Notes: generated by a model from the letters alone, not told the origin. A stretch of 64,000 nt of DNA from an uncultured Sulfurovum sp. (GCA_902727855.1 CACVAS010000030.1:95804-159803), one strand, 5' to 3'; counted from the first letter of the stretch, positions 16,259 to 25,814 are shown. Numbers and translations are program-made.

Positions 16259-16541
16259 TGAATTAATCCCTTTTGATATCACGGAGTATCTTGACAGTGA
16301 AGAGGCTATGGCTGAATACCTCTCTCAAGTTCTTGAAGATGGAGATAATGAAGAGTTTATAAGAGCCATTGGACATATTGCCAAAGCCAAAGGCATGGCA
16401 CAAATAGCAAAAGATACAGGACTAGGAAGAGAGAGTTTATATAAAGCATTTCGTCCCAATGCCAAACCTAGGTTTGAAACGGTGATGAAGGTTATGCATG
16501 CATTAAAACTGCAGTTTCATACTACGCTTGGGGCTCGATAA
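16251..16541 (+). CDS. addiction-module antidote protein (HigA2-like, helix-turn-helix)
   Basis: 96 residues from the third of three adjacent ATGs, the only one well spaced from GAGGAG at 16238. The start PFDITEYLDSEEAMAEYLSQVLEDGD and the helix-turn-helix AQIAKDTGLGRESLYKAF are the signature of antidotes paired with this RelE-like toxin. It follows the broken toxin and is itself intact, the expected survivor when the toxin is lost. It may still act as a repressor of its own promoter. Confidence 0.85.
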   Translation: MNNELIPFDITEYLDSEEAMAEYLSQVLEDGDNEEFIRAIGHIAKAKGMAQIAKDTGLGRESLYKAFRPNAKPRFETVMKVMHALKLQFHTTLGAR

Positions 16542-16590
16542 TATAGAACCTACTAAGCAGTATACTAGGCTACAAACTTACCAAAAAAGA

Positions 16591-16683
16591 CGCTGACGTG
16601 GCATAATGGTTGTGCACTGGGCTTCAACCCCAGATAAGGGCTTCCACCCTTTTACGCGGGTTCGATCCCCGTCGTCCGCTCCA
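16591..16683 (+). tRNA. selC: tRNA-Sec (anticodon UCA)
   Basis: Anticodon arm CTGGG-CTTCAAC-CCCAG gives anticodon TCA. Selenocysteine-type features are a D stem of about six pairs (GCATAA at 16601), a single base between D and anticodon arms, a long variable arm with stem AAGGG / CCCTT, and T arm GCGGG-TTCGATC-CCCGT. CCA is encoded at 16681-16683. The acceptor pairs imperfectly by hand: CGCTGACG against CGTCCGCT has two mismatches (C-T at the end and T-C inside), and no separate discriminator base precedes CCA. It should insert selenocysteine at programmed UGA codons; SelA, SelB and SelD genes are not in this window. Confidence 0.78.
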
Positions 16684-16703
16684 AACTAAACTATGGGTAA
16701 AAC

Positions 16704-17315
16704 ATGGCTAAAAAGTTGTATCATCTACCTCTACTAAAAGTGCAAAACTTCATGCACGAGCACAAGAGTACCATTACTACACTACTGGGTAACCCTCAGA
16801 AAAAAGAGTACACCAAACGCTTTGCAAAAGCACAGTACCTCGTGCAGATAGAACAGTTTTTAAAAACCTTCCGCATAGACAAAGAGTTAGCCCATGCACT
16901 AAAGCTCCTAAGCTACTTTGAGAGTGAAGCTTTTTACAAAGTGCTCTTTGGTCTTTTAAAGTTAGAGCGCTTTGAAGAGAGTAAACCTAGTGAAGTCTTG
17001 ATGGTTGTGCTAGCTGTACTGCACAGACATGATGACAAGCTTTATGCACAGTTTTTAGAACACACTTTCATACACTACCACACAGAACAAACAGCCAAAA
17101 GCAAGATACACATAGACTACCAAGGCATAGCCAAACACCTAGCCAAACAACAAAAACTGGACTTCAAAGAGTCTTTTGGAGAAGAGAACGGACAAGCCTT
17201 TTTTAACCTCTATAGTGGTGACGAACTGTTAGTGGGTAAAAATGGAAAGTCTATTAAGACACTTAGAAAACAGGTTTATAAGATGTTTGTAGCGTATCTT
17301 AGTGGTGAGGGGTAA
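16704..17315 (+). CDS. hypothetical helical protein next to tRNA-Sec
   Basis: 203 residues, mostly helical and basic, no signal peptide or membrane segment. It begins MAKKLYHLPLLKVQNFMHEHK and ends GKNGKSIKTLRKQVYKMFVAYLSGEG. No family or motif recognised. The start lies 20 bases after the tRNA and behind a weak GGGTAA site. Its stop directly abuts the stop of the convergent gene at 17316. Confidence 0.6.
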   Translation: MAKKLYHLPLLKVQNFMHEHKSTITTLLGNPQKKEYTKRFAKAQYLVQIEQFLKTFRIDKELAHALKLLSYFESEAFYKVLFGLLKLERFEESKPSEVLMVVLAVLHRHDDKLYAQFLEHTFIHYHTEQTAKSKIHIDYQGIAKHLAKQQKLDFKESFGEENGQAFFNLYSGDELLVGKNGKSIKTLRKQVYKMFVAYLSGEG

Positions 17316-17723
17316 TTAGTAAACTTTGAGCATACAGTTTTTTAAGAGATACACTTCTTCTGTAATCGCATAACTATCATCTCTACAAACAAATACTTTT
17401 TCATTACTAATGTTTAAATCAGTAGAGGTAAATCCATCTATAAGGTCACAAGGGTATGGGATGGGTGAGTAGCCTCCAAGGTCTGAGGTATCTTGTTCTG
17501 TAGCTTCAAAAGAGTTACCAGATTCATTGAGTGATAGTTCTACTTTATAGCCCTCATGTACCCTAACCTTTTTAGCTGTTATCACCTTTTTTACACCCGT
17601 ACATTCTACTTTTTTACCTTGTTTCATAGCAGATATTACACTAAACTGTTCTTTGGTGGTGGCATACACTGTCACAGACATCACAACAAAACTTGCTAAA
17701 AACACAACTTTATACTTTTTCAT
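17316..17723 (-). CDS. small periplasmic protein, unknown
   Basis: 135 residues with a signal peptide (hydrophobic VVFLASFVVMSVTVYA, probable cut after residue 21). The mature part has four Cys (VECTG, PCDLI, VCRDD, NCMLK), enough for two disulfides. No family recognised. It converges on the gene at 16704-17315 with no bases between the stops. Confidence 0.6.
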   Translation of the reverse strand: MKKYKVVFLASFVVMSVTVYATTKEQFSVISAMKQGKKVECTGVKKVITAKKVRVHEGYKVELSLNESGNSFEATEQDTSDLGGYSPIPYPCDLIDGFTSTDLNISNEKVFVCRDDSYAITEEVYLLKNCMLKVY

Positions 17724-17930
17724 CTACATACCTTTTACTATTTTCTACGTTCAGATAATAACCAAAATACTACAATATCAAATGTAAACTTATACAAAAC
17801 TATAGAAACGAAATAGAAACGAAAAAACTTCATTGTAGACAATTGCATTATTTTACAATTTGGAGTAAAATAAAAGTAAGTATTCAATACTATTTTGGGT
17901 ATGAAAATGTAGCAGAAAGGTAGGTATGTG

Positions 17931-18776
17931 ATGAAAGAGATAAAAAGGATACTTGTAGGCATAGATATATTTGCAAAATCAAATAATGTTTTAAAACGAG
18001 CAATCACAGTAGCTAGAGAAAATAATGCAACTCTCTTTGTAGTCTATGCAGTTGATACACCATGGCTTTCTATACCAAGTTACTTTGGTTCAGAAGATGT
18101 ACAGGTAGACCTAAAAGGCATAAAGAAAAAGATAGAAAAGAAAATACAAGTGCTAAACAACAAAGATGAAGTACCTTATATCATTATCATTAAAGAAGGG
18201 TCTCCGCATGACATATTAAGCTATGAGGCAAAATTACTTAAAGTAGACATGATGATTATAGGTGCAAATACAACTGGTAAGAAAAATGTCTTGGGGTCAA
18301 CCGCTGAGAAAATGGTACACCGTAGTCGTTTGCCAGTATTGATAGTTAAAAATGCTGTAAAAGATACCTATAAAAATATAGTTGCACCCACTGACTTTCA
18401 AACGCAATCAAAACAAAGTATCTTGTTAGCAAAAATACTTTTCAAGTCTGCAACCATCAAACCCGTTCATAGTTTTGAGACCATCTATTTAGAAGGACCC
18501 TATACTACTATGGGGCAAGATATGACACCCTATAATGAAGCAGCAAAAGTTTGTGCCAAAAGAGATATAAAAAAGTTAACAAAAAACCTTTCCATAGAAA
18601 AAGGGAAAGTACTAGACGGTACACTAAACAACAAAAAAGCATTGGTGTCATACATCAACAAGGGTACCTTTGATCTTACTGTGATAGGCTCTGCAGGATT
18701 ACATGCACACTTGGGAAGCATGGCTTCATCTATTATTAGAGATTCTAAGACAGATGTTTTGGTTTTTGTACCATAG
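17931..18776 (+). CDS. tandem universal stress protein
   Basis: 281 residues made of two UspA folds (about 1-140 and 145-281). The first half has the ATP-binding signature: G-A-N-T-T-G-K, then GSTAEKMVHRS, then PVLIVK. The second half has IGSAGLHAHLGSMASSIIRDS at the matching place but a less regular glycine spacing. Such proteins bind ATP and act in stress and energy-starvation responses in the cytoplasm. The ATG at 17931 follows AGGTAGG at a good distance. Monocistronic. Confidence 0.85.
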   Translation: MKEIKRILVGIDIFAKSNNVLKRAITVARENNATLFVVYAVDTPWLSIPSYFGSEDVQVDLKGIKKKIEKKIQVLNNKDEVPYIIIIKEGSPHDILSYEAKLLKVDMMIIGANTTGKKNVLGSTAEKMVHRSRLPVLIVKNAVKDTYKNIVAPTDFQTQSKQSILLAKILFKSATIKPVHSFETIYLEGPYTTMGQDMTPYNEAAKVCAKRDIKKLTKNLSIEKGKVLDGTLNNKKALVSYINKGTFDLTVIGSAGLHAHLGSMASSIIRDSKTDVLVFVP

Positions 18777-18852
18777 AAGTTCTATCTTTGACTCTCTTTG
18801 TTCAAAAAAATAACAGATTACACTTTAAGAAGTATGGGAGTATAATACTTCT

Positions 18853-19512
18853 ATGAAAAACCTCAAAAATGCCCTGCTTTTAAAACAACTCTACCATCTT
18901 AAACAACTTGGCTACACATATACTTCTGTGGTGCCATTTAAAGAGAATGAACCTGATTTAAAACTACCAAATACTTTAGAAACATTAAAAAAACAAGCAA
19001 CAGAGTGTCATCTTTGTATTTTAAGTAAAAGTAGAAATAAAGTCGTATTTGGGGAAGGCCATCCCCATGCAAAACTGATGATAGTTGCTGATGTACCTAG
19101 TGACAATGATGATATCAATGGGCGTATATTTACAGGGCGTTCAGGAGAACTACTCACTAAAATGTTAGAAAATGTTTTAGAACTCTCTAGAGAAGATGTC
19201 TACATTACTAACCTCTTAAAGTGCCATGCTTTAGACTCTCACTCACCCTCACCTGCCAATGTACATACCTGTTACCCTTATGTACTAAAAGAGATAGAAC
19301 TTGTCAAACCTAGTATGATTTTAAGCATGGGAGAACTAGCCTACAGCTATCTTTCCAATGATGATACCCCTTTAGAAAAAGTGAGAGGTAGTACCTTTGT
19401 TCAAGAACAGTATACGCTGATACCTACGTATCATCCTAACTATTTACTCCGTAACCCTTCTGCTAAAAAAGAAGTGTTTGCAGACTTACTAAAGCTTAAG
19501 GGCTTACTCTAA
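18853..19512 (+). CDS. uracil-DNA glycosylase family protein (Fe-S, family 4-like)
   Basis: 219 residues. Four cysteines fit the [4Fe-4S] site of family 4 enzymes: C52, C55 (ECHLC), C124 (LLKC) and C140 (HTC). The GRSGELL motif and the late YHPNYLLRNPS motif also fit. The usual first motif GEAPG is replaced by ADVPSDNDD (79-87), so activity against uracil is likely but not assured. It would remove uracil from DNA in base-excision repair. It converges on the helicase gene with four bases between stops. Confidence 0.78.
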   Translation: MKNLKNALLLKQLYHLKQLGYTYTSVVPFKENEPDLKLPNTLETLKKQATECHLCILSKSRNKVVFGEGHPHAKLMIVADVPSDNDDINGRIFTGRSGELLTKMLENVLELSREDVYITNLLKCHALDSHSPSPANVHTCYPYVLKEIELVKPSMILSMGELAYSYLSNDDTPLEKVRGSTFVQEQYTLIPTYHPNYLLRNPSAKKEVFADLLKLKGLL

Positions 19513-19516
19513 ACCC

Positions 19517-21562
19517 TTACTTCTCTTTTACTTCTGGTTCAATAAACTCCCCTTTAATAAGCCCTGCTTCATGTAGAAACTGTGAAGGCTTATAGTCTAT
19601 TTTCTTCACTTTATCAAATTTAGCCAAAGAGAGATAGAGTTTATCTTTAGCACGTGTTACAGCAACATAAAATAGTCTACGCTCCTCTTCAACACTAGAC
19701 ATCATCTTACGGTTAGGAAAGCGTCCATCTACAAGGTCAATGACATACACTTCTGGAAACTCTAGACCCTTACTTGCATGAACCGTCAGTAGATTCACAC
19801 CTTCACCTTCACTCAGTTCATTGCCACCTAGAACCATCGCATTGACAAAGCGTCTAAGCTCTCTATATTGACGAGATAAGTCCAATAGAAGATTTGCTTT
19901 TCTTTCTATACGCTCTTTTGCTTGACTTTTTTTCTCTTCATCAATTTCACCACTCTTTAAACGTCCCCGTTGTGTCGATAGTAATGCAATAATATTGGCA
20001 TAGAGTTTAGAGTGTATGGCTATCTTCAAAATGCTTGAAGGGTTGTTTTGACCATGTAACTCTTTCACAAGCTCATAGTAGTCTCTAAAAAAAGTAACAG
20101 CATCTATGGTCATTTTAGGATGTTTGAGTAAGGGATGTTTCATTAAAGATGGATTTAAATGTAAACTATTAAATCGTGCAGAACTTCCTATCTCTTGGTC
20201 ATCATCAAAGAGTCCAAGTTGTACATTTTTATTTGGGTTTAGTTTAGGTAAATCATATTTTTTAGGATACAGTACCCCTTGCAATAAATTACCCTCACCA
20301 AAATAAAGAAAACATTGAAACAATTCTTTTGATAATGCAGAGCCTACACCTCTTGCATATTCAAAGATATGAATAAACGCCATCATATCTTTAGGGTTTA
20401 CCAGTAATGAGAGTAAATCAAGTAAAAACTTAATCTCCTTTGCATCAAAAAAACTTGTTCCACCTTTACGTTTACAAGGTATACCATACTCACGCAAAGA
20501 AGCTTCTACTCCATCTGCAGAAGAGTTATTACGAAATATAACTGCTATTTGGTCATTGGGTACATGGGTATGTTTGATGCTTTGTGCTATAGATTGATAT
20601 TGTTCAAAAAGATCATTATACATCAGAAGCTTAGGAGGATGTGTTTTACCATGCCTACCAACCTCTAACTTTTTTGGATAGATACGTTCATTACGTTCTA
20701 TCACTCTGTTTGCCAAAGACAAAATAGGTGCAGTCGATCGATAATTGGTTTTAAGTGTAAAAACTGACGCATCATCATATCGCTTAGAATATGTCGCTAT
20801 ATTTTCTATATTTGCACCATTAAACGCATAGATACTTTGATCATAATCTCCTACACAAAACAGAGATTTTGGTTTCAAGACATCAATCAGTGCAGATTGT
20901 AGTGTATTGGTATCCTGATACTCATCGACTAATACCTCTGTAAAAGGTATAGTCTGTGTTTCTAAGTGGCTTTTCATACGAAGTAACAAATCATTAAAAG
21001 AGGCAAAACCAAACTCTATTTTTTCTTTTTCAAACTCTTGTGTAATATCCATATAGATATCCATCACTTGTTCATGCTCAGGGTACTTCTCTAAAAACCA
21101 TACATCAAAACTCTCTAAAGATGCATTTTGGTAGAGTGAATACATATCATATAGGTAGGTGGCAGAAAAAGGCTGCATGGTTAAATTCATACGTACAAAA
21201 TTACGCTTTTCATAAATACTTCTAAAGAGTGTTTTGAGTTCAGAGGGTTGTTTTAACGTTAGGTTTGGGTATAACGTCTTTAACCATCTAAAACTTACTG
21301 CATGAAAAGTGCCTGACTCTATTTGTGAAACAACTTTTTTTGGAAAATACCGTTCAAGACGTGCAATCATCTCACCAGCAGCTTTATTTGTAAAAGTAAG
21401 TAATAAGATACTTGAAGGTTCAACACCAGTCTGTAAAAGATGTGCTATACGCCCAACAATGGTTGAAGTTTTACCCGTACCTGCAGATGCAATGATAAGA
21501 TTGTGACCTAAAGATGCTGTAGCAGCAGAAAGCTGCTCAGTATTTAGCGAAGAGAGTGGCAA
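19517..21562 (-). CDS. UvrD/Rep-family DNA helicase
   Basis: 681 residues of superfamily 1A: Q motif LNTEQLSAA, Walker A ASAGTGKTSTI (29-39), motif Ia LLTFTNKAA, Walker B VDEYQDTN, motif III GDYDQSIYAFNGA, motif IV LKTNYRST, motif V VHASKGLEFPEV, motif VI VAVTRAKDKLYL. It unwinds DNA 3' to 5' in repair and replication restart. Campylobacterota carry several such helicases and this may not be the orthologue of UvrD. It directly follows a small gene of unknown function (21563) with which it is co-transcribed. Confidence 0.9.
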   Translation of the reverse strand: MPLSSLNTEQLSAATASLGHNLIIASAGTGKTSTIVGRIAHLLQTGVEPSSILLLTFTNKAAGEMIARLERYFPKKVVSQIESGTFHAVSFRWLKTLYPNLTLKQPSELKTLFRSIYEKRNFVRMNLTMQPFSATYLYDMYSLYQNASLESFDVWFLEKYPEHEQVMDIYMDITQEFEKEKIEFGFASFNDLLLRMKSHLETQTIPFTEVLVDEYQDTNTLQSALIDVLKPKSLFCVGDYDQSIYAFNGANIENIATYSKRYDDASVFTLKTNYRSTAPILSLANRVIERNERIYPKKLEVGRHGKTHPPKLLMYNDLFEQYQSIAQSIKHTHVPNDQIAVIFRNNSSADGVEASLREYGIPCKRKGGTSFFDAKEIKFLLDLLSLLVNPKDMMAFIHIFEYARGVGSALSKELFQCFLYFGEGNLLQGVLYPKKYDLPKLNPNKNVQLGLFDDDQEIGSSARFNSLHLNPSLMKHPLLKHPKMTIDAVTFFRDYYELVKELHGQNNPSSILKIAIHSKLYANIIALLSTQRGRLKSGEIDEEKKSQAKERIERKANLLLDLSRQYRELRRFVNAMVLGGNELSEGEGVNLLTVHASKGLEFPEVYVIDLVDGRFPNRKMMSSVEEERRLFYVAVTRAKDKLYLSLAKFDKVKKIDYKPSQFLHEAGLIKGEFIEPEVKEK

Positions 21563-21901
21563 TTACGCTTGACCAACAATATAATAGGTGTTTTTACTAT
21601 CTACTTTTTGAAGTGTCAATTTATATTTATTGGCCCAATGATGAACAAGTTCTTCAAACGCAGAAAGATTATCTGCTGAAGTATCTTCATCACATTTAAT
21701 TTTTAAGTATTTTTCAGAATTTGACATTCCAATAAATCCTTTTTCCACAGCAAGTGCATCACTAAATGAAGGAATATGTTGTGAGAACTTTTCAAAGTTA
21801 TTGGTATTCTCTATAATATCATTCATCTGTTTTAGTGTTTGTTCCGTTTTGTTATATCCTAGTTGGGAGAGAAGCGCTTCTGATGTTAACTCAAGGTGCA
21901 T
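21563..21901 (-). CDS. hypothetical protein coupled to the helicase gene
   Basis: 112 residues, acidic, soluble, no signal peptide. It begins MHLELTSEALLSQLGYNKTEQTLKQ and ends HHWANKYKLTLQKVDSKNTYYIVGQA. No motif recognised. Its stop directly precedes the helicase start, so both are made from one mRNA; an accessory role in DNA repair is only a guess from position. Confidence 0.65.
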   Translation of the reverse strand: MHLELTSEALLSQLGYNKTEQTLKQMNDIIENTNNFEKFSQHIPSFSDALAVEKGFIGMSNSEKYLKIKCDEDTSADNLSAFEELVHHWANKYKLTLQKVDSKNTYYIVGQA

Positions 21902-21980
21902 CGATTTGTCCTTATGTGTGATTTGTATTTGTTTAAGAAAGTGTAACGAAAATTTGAAAAGAATCTATTTAAAAAAGTCT

Positions 21981-22505
21981 CTATACCCGCTCAATTAAAT
22001 CTTTATAGTGTTCAACGTTTTGAAATGCTTTTTCATAACGCCAACGTAATACAAATTCAATAATTTCACTTTTAAGTGTTTGATCTAGGGTTTCAGCTTT
22101 ACCAAAATAACCTAAAGAGATATTTTTAGCTTTTTTCTTTCCATTTTTATCTGGCTCATAAGTAATAGCAATCACTTGAATATATTTACCCTCTCTGACT
22201 TGTCCAAAATCTTCTTCTTTCAAACCAATACCAGAAAGATTCATCGCTTTATAGATAAAGATCTTATCAAAATCAGGTGACTTTTCAAAAATATTTAATT
22301 TAGTGTAAAGTTCTTTAACACGTTTAATATTGTCATCACGTATAGTGTCACATTCAATGTCAACATTTTTGGTAAGAATAGTTGGGGAGGCTAAGTTATC
22401 AATATCAAGTTCTATGGTTTGTACATTATTAGATTTTTCTTTTTTTATTAACGCATCATCTAATCGCTTTGTTAATACTTTAAGTCTATCTAAACTGCTT
22501 GACAT
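21981..22505 (-). CDS. hypothetical protein, charged N-terminal coil
   Basis: 174 residues. The first 35 residues are a charged helix (SSSLDRLKVLTKRLDDALIKKEK). The remainder, including YIQVIAITYEPDKNGKKKAKNISLGYFG, looks alpha/beta. No family recognised and no export signal. It lies upstream of the helicase unit on the same strand, 79 bases apart. The 265 bases upstream of it hold only AT-rich promoter-like DNA shared with murA. Confidence 0.6.
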   Translation of the reverse strand: MSSSLDRLKVLTKRLDDALIKKEKSNNVQTIELDIDNLASPTILTKNVDIECDTIRDDNIKRVKELYTKLNIFEKSPDFDKIFIYKAMNLSGIGLKEEDFGQVREGKYIQVIAITYEPDKNGKKKAKNISLGYFGKAETLDQTLKSEIIEFVLRWRYEKAFQNVEHYKDLIERV

Positions 22506-22770
22506 CTCTTTCCTTTGGTATGACTAGCTGTCGCACTTACATCACATATTAGATAATATTCTACATGATATTTATTAATAAGCACATTAATTATACTCAT
22601 AAATATTAATTTAGTATTAAAAAATCTCAATAAGCTCTTATTTCATGTAGTGAATTCATACATTAATATTAATTAGTAAAATTTATTTATATCATAATAT
22701 TGGAGGTACCCTTAACTATATTTTAGATAAAATACTTTTTAATATTATGAAAAAACAGAAGGAATAGTGT

Positions 22771-24036
22771 ATGGATTATTTGGAGATTGTGGGTGGCAGT
22801 AAATTAAAAGGTGCAATTACGATATCTGGTGCAAAAAATGCAGCACTTCCTATTATTGCGGCAACACTATTGAGTGATAAACCCTTAACACTTACTAACC
22901 TCCCTAATGTTGTTGATATTCGTACACTCTTAAAATTACTTACCATGCTAGGCGGTTCAGTCGAACACAATGAAACCATAGCAAACATCAATAACTCAGA
23001 CATTCAATCTACAAAAGCTGTCTATGAAATAGTCTCACAAATGAGGGCATCTATTTTAGTACTTGGTCCCTTACTTACAAGATTTGGTGAATGTGAAGTT
23101 TCATTACCTGGTGGATGTGCGATAGGTCAACGACCCATTGATTTACACTTAAAAGCATTGGAATCCATGGGTGCCACCATTGAAATAAAAGGTGGATATG
23201 TTCGTGCAGAAGCTAAAGATGGACTACATGGTGCAAAAATAATATTTGATAAGATTACCGTGGGTGGTACAGAAAATGTTGTCATGGCTGCGGCAATGGC
23301 ACATGGTACAACCAATATCATCAATGCAGCAAAAGAGCCTGAAGTTGTTCAACTGTGTGAAATGATTGCCTCAGCAGGTATCGAAATAGAAGGTATAGGT
23401 ACAAATGAACTTACCATAGAAGGAACTTGTGGTAAACCTTTAGAGTTTCCTACTATTGAAGTCATTCCAGATAGAATTGAAGCAGGTACATACCTTTGTG
23501 CTGCTGCCATTACATCTTCAAGTATCACATTGAATAAAGTAAATGCAGGACACTTAAGAGCTTCTATAGATAAATTAGAATCTATGGGATGTAGTTTTGA
23601 TATTGAAGATGAGAGCATCACCATACACCCGGCAATTACACTAAAACCTGTTGATTTAATTACCATAGAATACCCTGGGTTTCCTACAGATATGCAAGCA
23701 CAGTTTATGGCGGTAGCTGTCATTGCAGAGGGGGAAAGCCTAATAGAAGAACGCCTTTTTGAAAATCGTTTTATGCATGTCAGTGAACTCAATAGACTAG
23801 GTGCAGATATATGGCTAAAAGGTTCAACGGCTGCGGTAAAAGGTGTTTCTACACTCTATGGAGCAGATGTTATGGCTACAGATCTTAGAGCTTCATCTGC
23901 ATTGGTACTTGCTGCATTGGTAGCAGAAGGTACAACCAATGTAAGGCGTATTTATCATTTAGACCGTGGATATGATGATTTAGAAGGAAAACTCTCTTCT
24001 TTAGGTGCACAAATTACTAGAAAAAAAGAAGTTTAA
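22771..24036 (+). CDS. murA: UDP-N-acetylglucosamine 1-carboxyvinyltransferase
   Basis: 421 residues, the normal length. MurA transfers enolpyruvate from phosphoenolpyruvate to UDP-GlcNAc, the first committed step of peptidoglycan synthesis. Visible are the N-terminal [10 protein letters not shown], catalytic C116 in [10 protein letters not shown] (so fosfomycin-sensitive type rather than the Asp variant), [20 protein letters not shown], and the C-terminal [13 protein letters not shown] with [13 protein letters not shown]. It stands alone on the plus strand and ends in a terminator that overlaps its stop codon. Confidence 0.95.
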   Translation: MDYLEIVGGSKLKGAITISGAKNAALPIIAATLLSDKPLTLTNLPNVVDIRTLLKLLTMLGGSVEHNETIANINNSDIQSTKAVYEIVSQMRASILVLGPLLTRFGECEVSLPGGCAIGQRPIDLHLKALESMGATIEIKGGYVRAEAKDGLHGAKIIFDKITVGGTENVVMAAAMAHGTTNIINAAKEPEVVQLCEMIASAGIEIEGIGTNELTIEGTCGKPLEFPTIEVIPDRIEAGTYLCAAAITSSSITLNKVNAGHLRASIDKLESMGCSFDIEDESITIHPAITLKPVDLITIEYPGFPTDMQAQFMAVAVIAEGESLIEERLFENRFMHVSELNRLGADIWLKGSTAAVKGVSTLYGADVMATDLRASSALVLAALVAEGTTNVRRIYHLDRGYDDLEGKLSSLGAQITRKKEV

Positions 24037-24047
24037 AACTTCTTTTT
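24022..24047. terminator. bidirectional terminator between murA and accD
   Basis: A-rich arm AAAAAAGAAGTTT pairs with AAACTTCTTTTTT across the murA stop. On the plus strand the T-run follows the stem; on the minus strand the A-run becomes a U-run, so it can end both convergent transcripts. Confidence 0.75.
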
Positions 24048-24061
24048 TCCATGACTTTCTA

Positions 24062-25069
24062 TTAGACTTTTAACGATTCAGTTTCTTTTTCTAGTCCCGT
24101 ATTTTCCTCCAAAGAAGAAACGTCTACCTCTTCTTCAACATCTATAGTTTCATCTGCATCATCTTCTATAACATCTGTAGGCTCATCTTCTATCATAGGT
24201 TCATTTTTACTCTCTTCTAGTATCTCATCTTCTATTTCTTCTTCTTGGTTTTCGAAAAGTTCAAACAAATGAGACAGTGTTTGATGCAAGTTACCTCTAT
24301 CAACAATCATATCGATCAGTCCATGTTCCAGTAAAAACTCTGAACGCTGAAAACCTTCTGGTAAATCTACACCTACTGTTTGCTTAATAACCCTTTGACC
24401 TGCAAAACCTATGAGTGCACCAGGTTCAGCCATGATAATATCACCTAACATCGCAAATGATGCAGAGACACCACCCATGGTAGGATCTGTTAATATAGAA
24501 ATAAAAGGTAAACCTTTTTGGTGAAGCCTATTCAATGCAGCTGATGTTTTAGACATTTGAAGTAATGAATACGTGCTCTCTTGCATTCTTGCTCCACCTG
24601 AAGCTGAAACAATAACAAACCCACACTTTTTTTCTATCGCTCTTGTAATACCACGAACTATTTTTTCACCTTCGACTGAACCAAGGCTTCCACCCATAAA
24701 TGAAAAGTCAAATACAACAATTTCTACAGGTCTTCCTCCAATAGTAGAAGAACCAGAGACTACCGAAGAGGTCTTACCTGTTTTTGACTTAGCCTCTTCT
24801 AAGCGTTTTTTATACGCTTTTTTATCTGTAAATTTCAATGGATCTACTGGAGCTAATGTCTTATCCATCTCTACAAATGAATCTTTATCTACAATCGAAT
24901 CAATACGTTGACGTGCAGAAATACGAAAGTGATGATTACACTTTGGACATACGTGTTGCTTTGCTTCTACTTCTTTATAGTACATTAAAGAAGTACATTT
25001 AGGACACTTTATCCACTGATTAGGTGTCTCTTTTATCTCTTCTTCTTTTCTAAATAAATTACCAAACAT
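24062..25069 (-). CDS. accD: acetyl-CoA carboxylase carboxyltransferase subunit beta
   Basis: 335 residues. AccD with AccA transfers the carboxyl group from biotin to acetyl-CoA to form malonyl-CoA. The N-terminal zinc ribbon CPKC...CPKC (23-45) and the crotonase-like core (SASGGARMQE, DPTMGGVSASFAMLGD, GFAGQRVIKQT) are intact. The last 65 residues or so are an unusually long acidic tail rich in Glu and Asp that is not part of the catalytic fold. It follows the inositol-phosphatase family gene on the same strand with a 16-base gap. Confidence 0.95.
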   Translation of the reverse strand: MFGNLFRKEEEIKETPNQWIKCPKCTSLMYYKEVEAKQHVCPKCNHHFRISARQRIDSIVDKDSFVEMDKTLAPVDPLKFTDKKAYKKRLEEAKSKTGKTSSVVSGSSTIGGRPVEIVVFDFSFMGGSLGSVEGEKIVRGITRAIEKKCGFVIVSASGGARMQESTYSLLQMSKTSAALNRLHQKGLPFISILTDPTMGGVSASFAMLGDIIMAEPGALIGFAGQRVIKQTVGVDLPEGFQRSEFLLEHGLIDMIVDRGNLHQTLSHLFELFENQEEEIEDEILEESKNEPMIEDEPTDVIEDDADETIDVEEEVDVSSLEENTGLEKETESLKV

Positions 25070-25085
25070 CTGCTCTCCAATTATT

Positions 25086-25814
25086 CTATTTATATTTTTT
25101 AACTAAATTTTCAATTTTTTGTGCTATAAGCTTATCTTTTGATACTATAACATATTCCTCTTCAACAATCACTTCTAAGCCTTCACAAAGTGCTAATCCT
25201 GCAGCAAAATCATAAATACGAAACGTACCTACATACAAAACATAAGTTACTGAACGTGCATAAGCCAAAGAGAGTGCAATAGCACCTGGTGCCCTAAATT
25301 TTAAATTTTCATTGTCAAGTGCCGCAACTAAATCTGGATTTGCGTACGCTTTTTCAAACAATCCAACTTCTGCTGAAGGTACAATGTGAGGAGTATAAAA
25401 ATTTGAAGAAAAAAGTTTACCTTGTTGAATACTCTCATGACTCGTTGTAAAAAAGATATCTAAAGTTGCAAGGTTACATACCATGGCCCCATCAACATCG
25501 CCTTCTTTGTTTACTTTAGCAACAGAGGTACCATAAAAAGGGAAAAGGGAAAGGGCATTAGAAGAACCATCAATCGGGTCAATAATAATTTTATCTATTC
25601 CCTCTCCAATCACACCACTCTCTTCAGATTCAATCTGTCCAAAACGACTAAGATACTTGACGAATATCGCTTCTGCCATTAAGTCTAATTTAGAAGAGAT
25701 ATCTCCACCTGCACCCTTTTTGGTTTTCTCAAACCAAGAAGGATCAAAACCATCTTTAAGTGCATTACTTATCTCTTCATTAGCCTTCACACATGACTGA
25801 ATAAAGGACGTCAT
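25086..25814 (-). CDS. inositol monophosphatase-family phosphatase
   Basis: 242 residues. The Mg-binding signature DPIDGSSNA (residue 80 on) and the late YDFAAGLALCEG motif (usually WDxAAG) place it in the IMPase/FBPase/CysQ superfamily. Substrate cannot be decided from sequence: inositol phosphate, NADP or 3'-phosphoadenosine phosphate are options. It lies five bases after gltB and shortly before accD on the same strand, so it is probably co-transcribed with both, without an obvious functional link. Confidence 0.82.
   Translation of the reverse strand: MTSFIQSCVKANEEISNALKDGFDPSWFEKTKKGAGGDISSKLDLMAEAIFVKYLSRFGQIESEESGVIGEGIDKIIIDPIDGSSNALSLFPFYGTSVAKVNKEGDVDGAMVCNLATLDIFFTTSHESIQQGKLFSSNFYTPHIVPSAEVGLFEKAYANPDLVAALDNENLKFRAPGAIALSLAYARSVTYVLYVGTFRIYDFAAGLALCEGLEVIVEEEYVIVSKDKLIAQKIENLVKKYK

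Noticed and set aside
16591..16683. That this UCA tRNA decodes the four UGA codons of the nearby frame
   Set aside because: Its long variable arm and extended D stem are those of tRNA-Sec. The UGA in the loop motif fits Gly, and four selenocysteines in a signal peptide and calcium loop make no sense. No SECIS-like stem was seen after the codons.
17738..18007. 89-codon minus-strand frame between the periplasmic protein and the universal stress gene
   Set aside because: It runs antisense through the start of the universal stress gene, is lysine/phenylalanine-biased as expected of AT-rich noise, and has no ribosome site.
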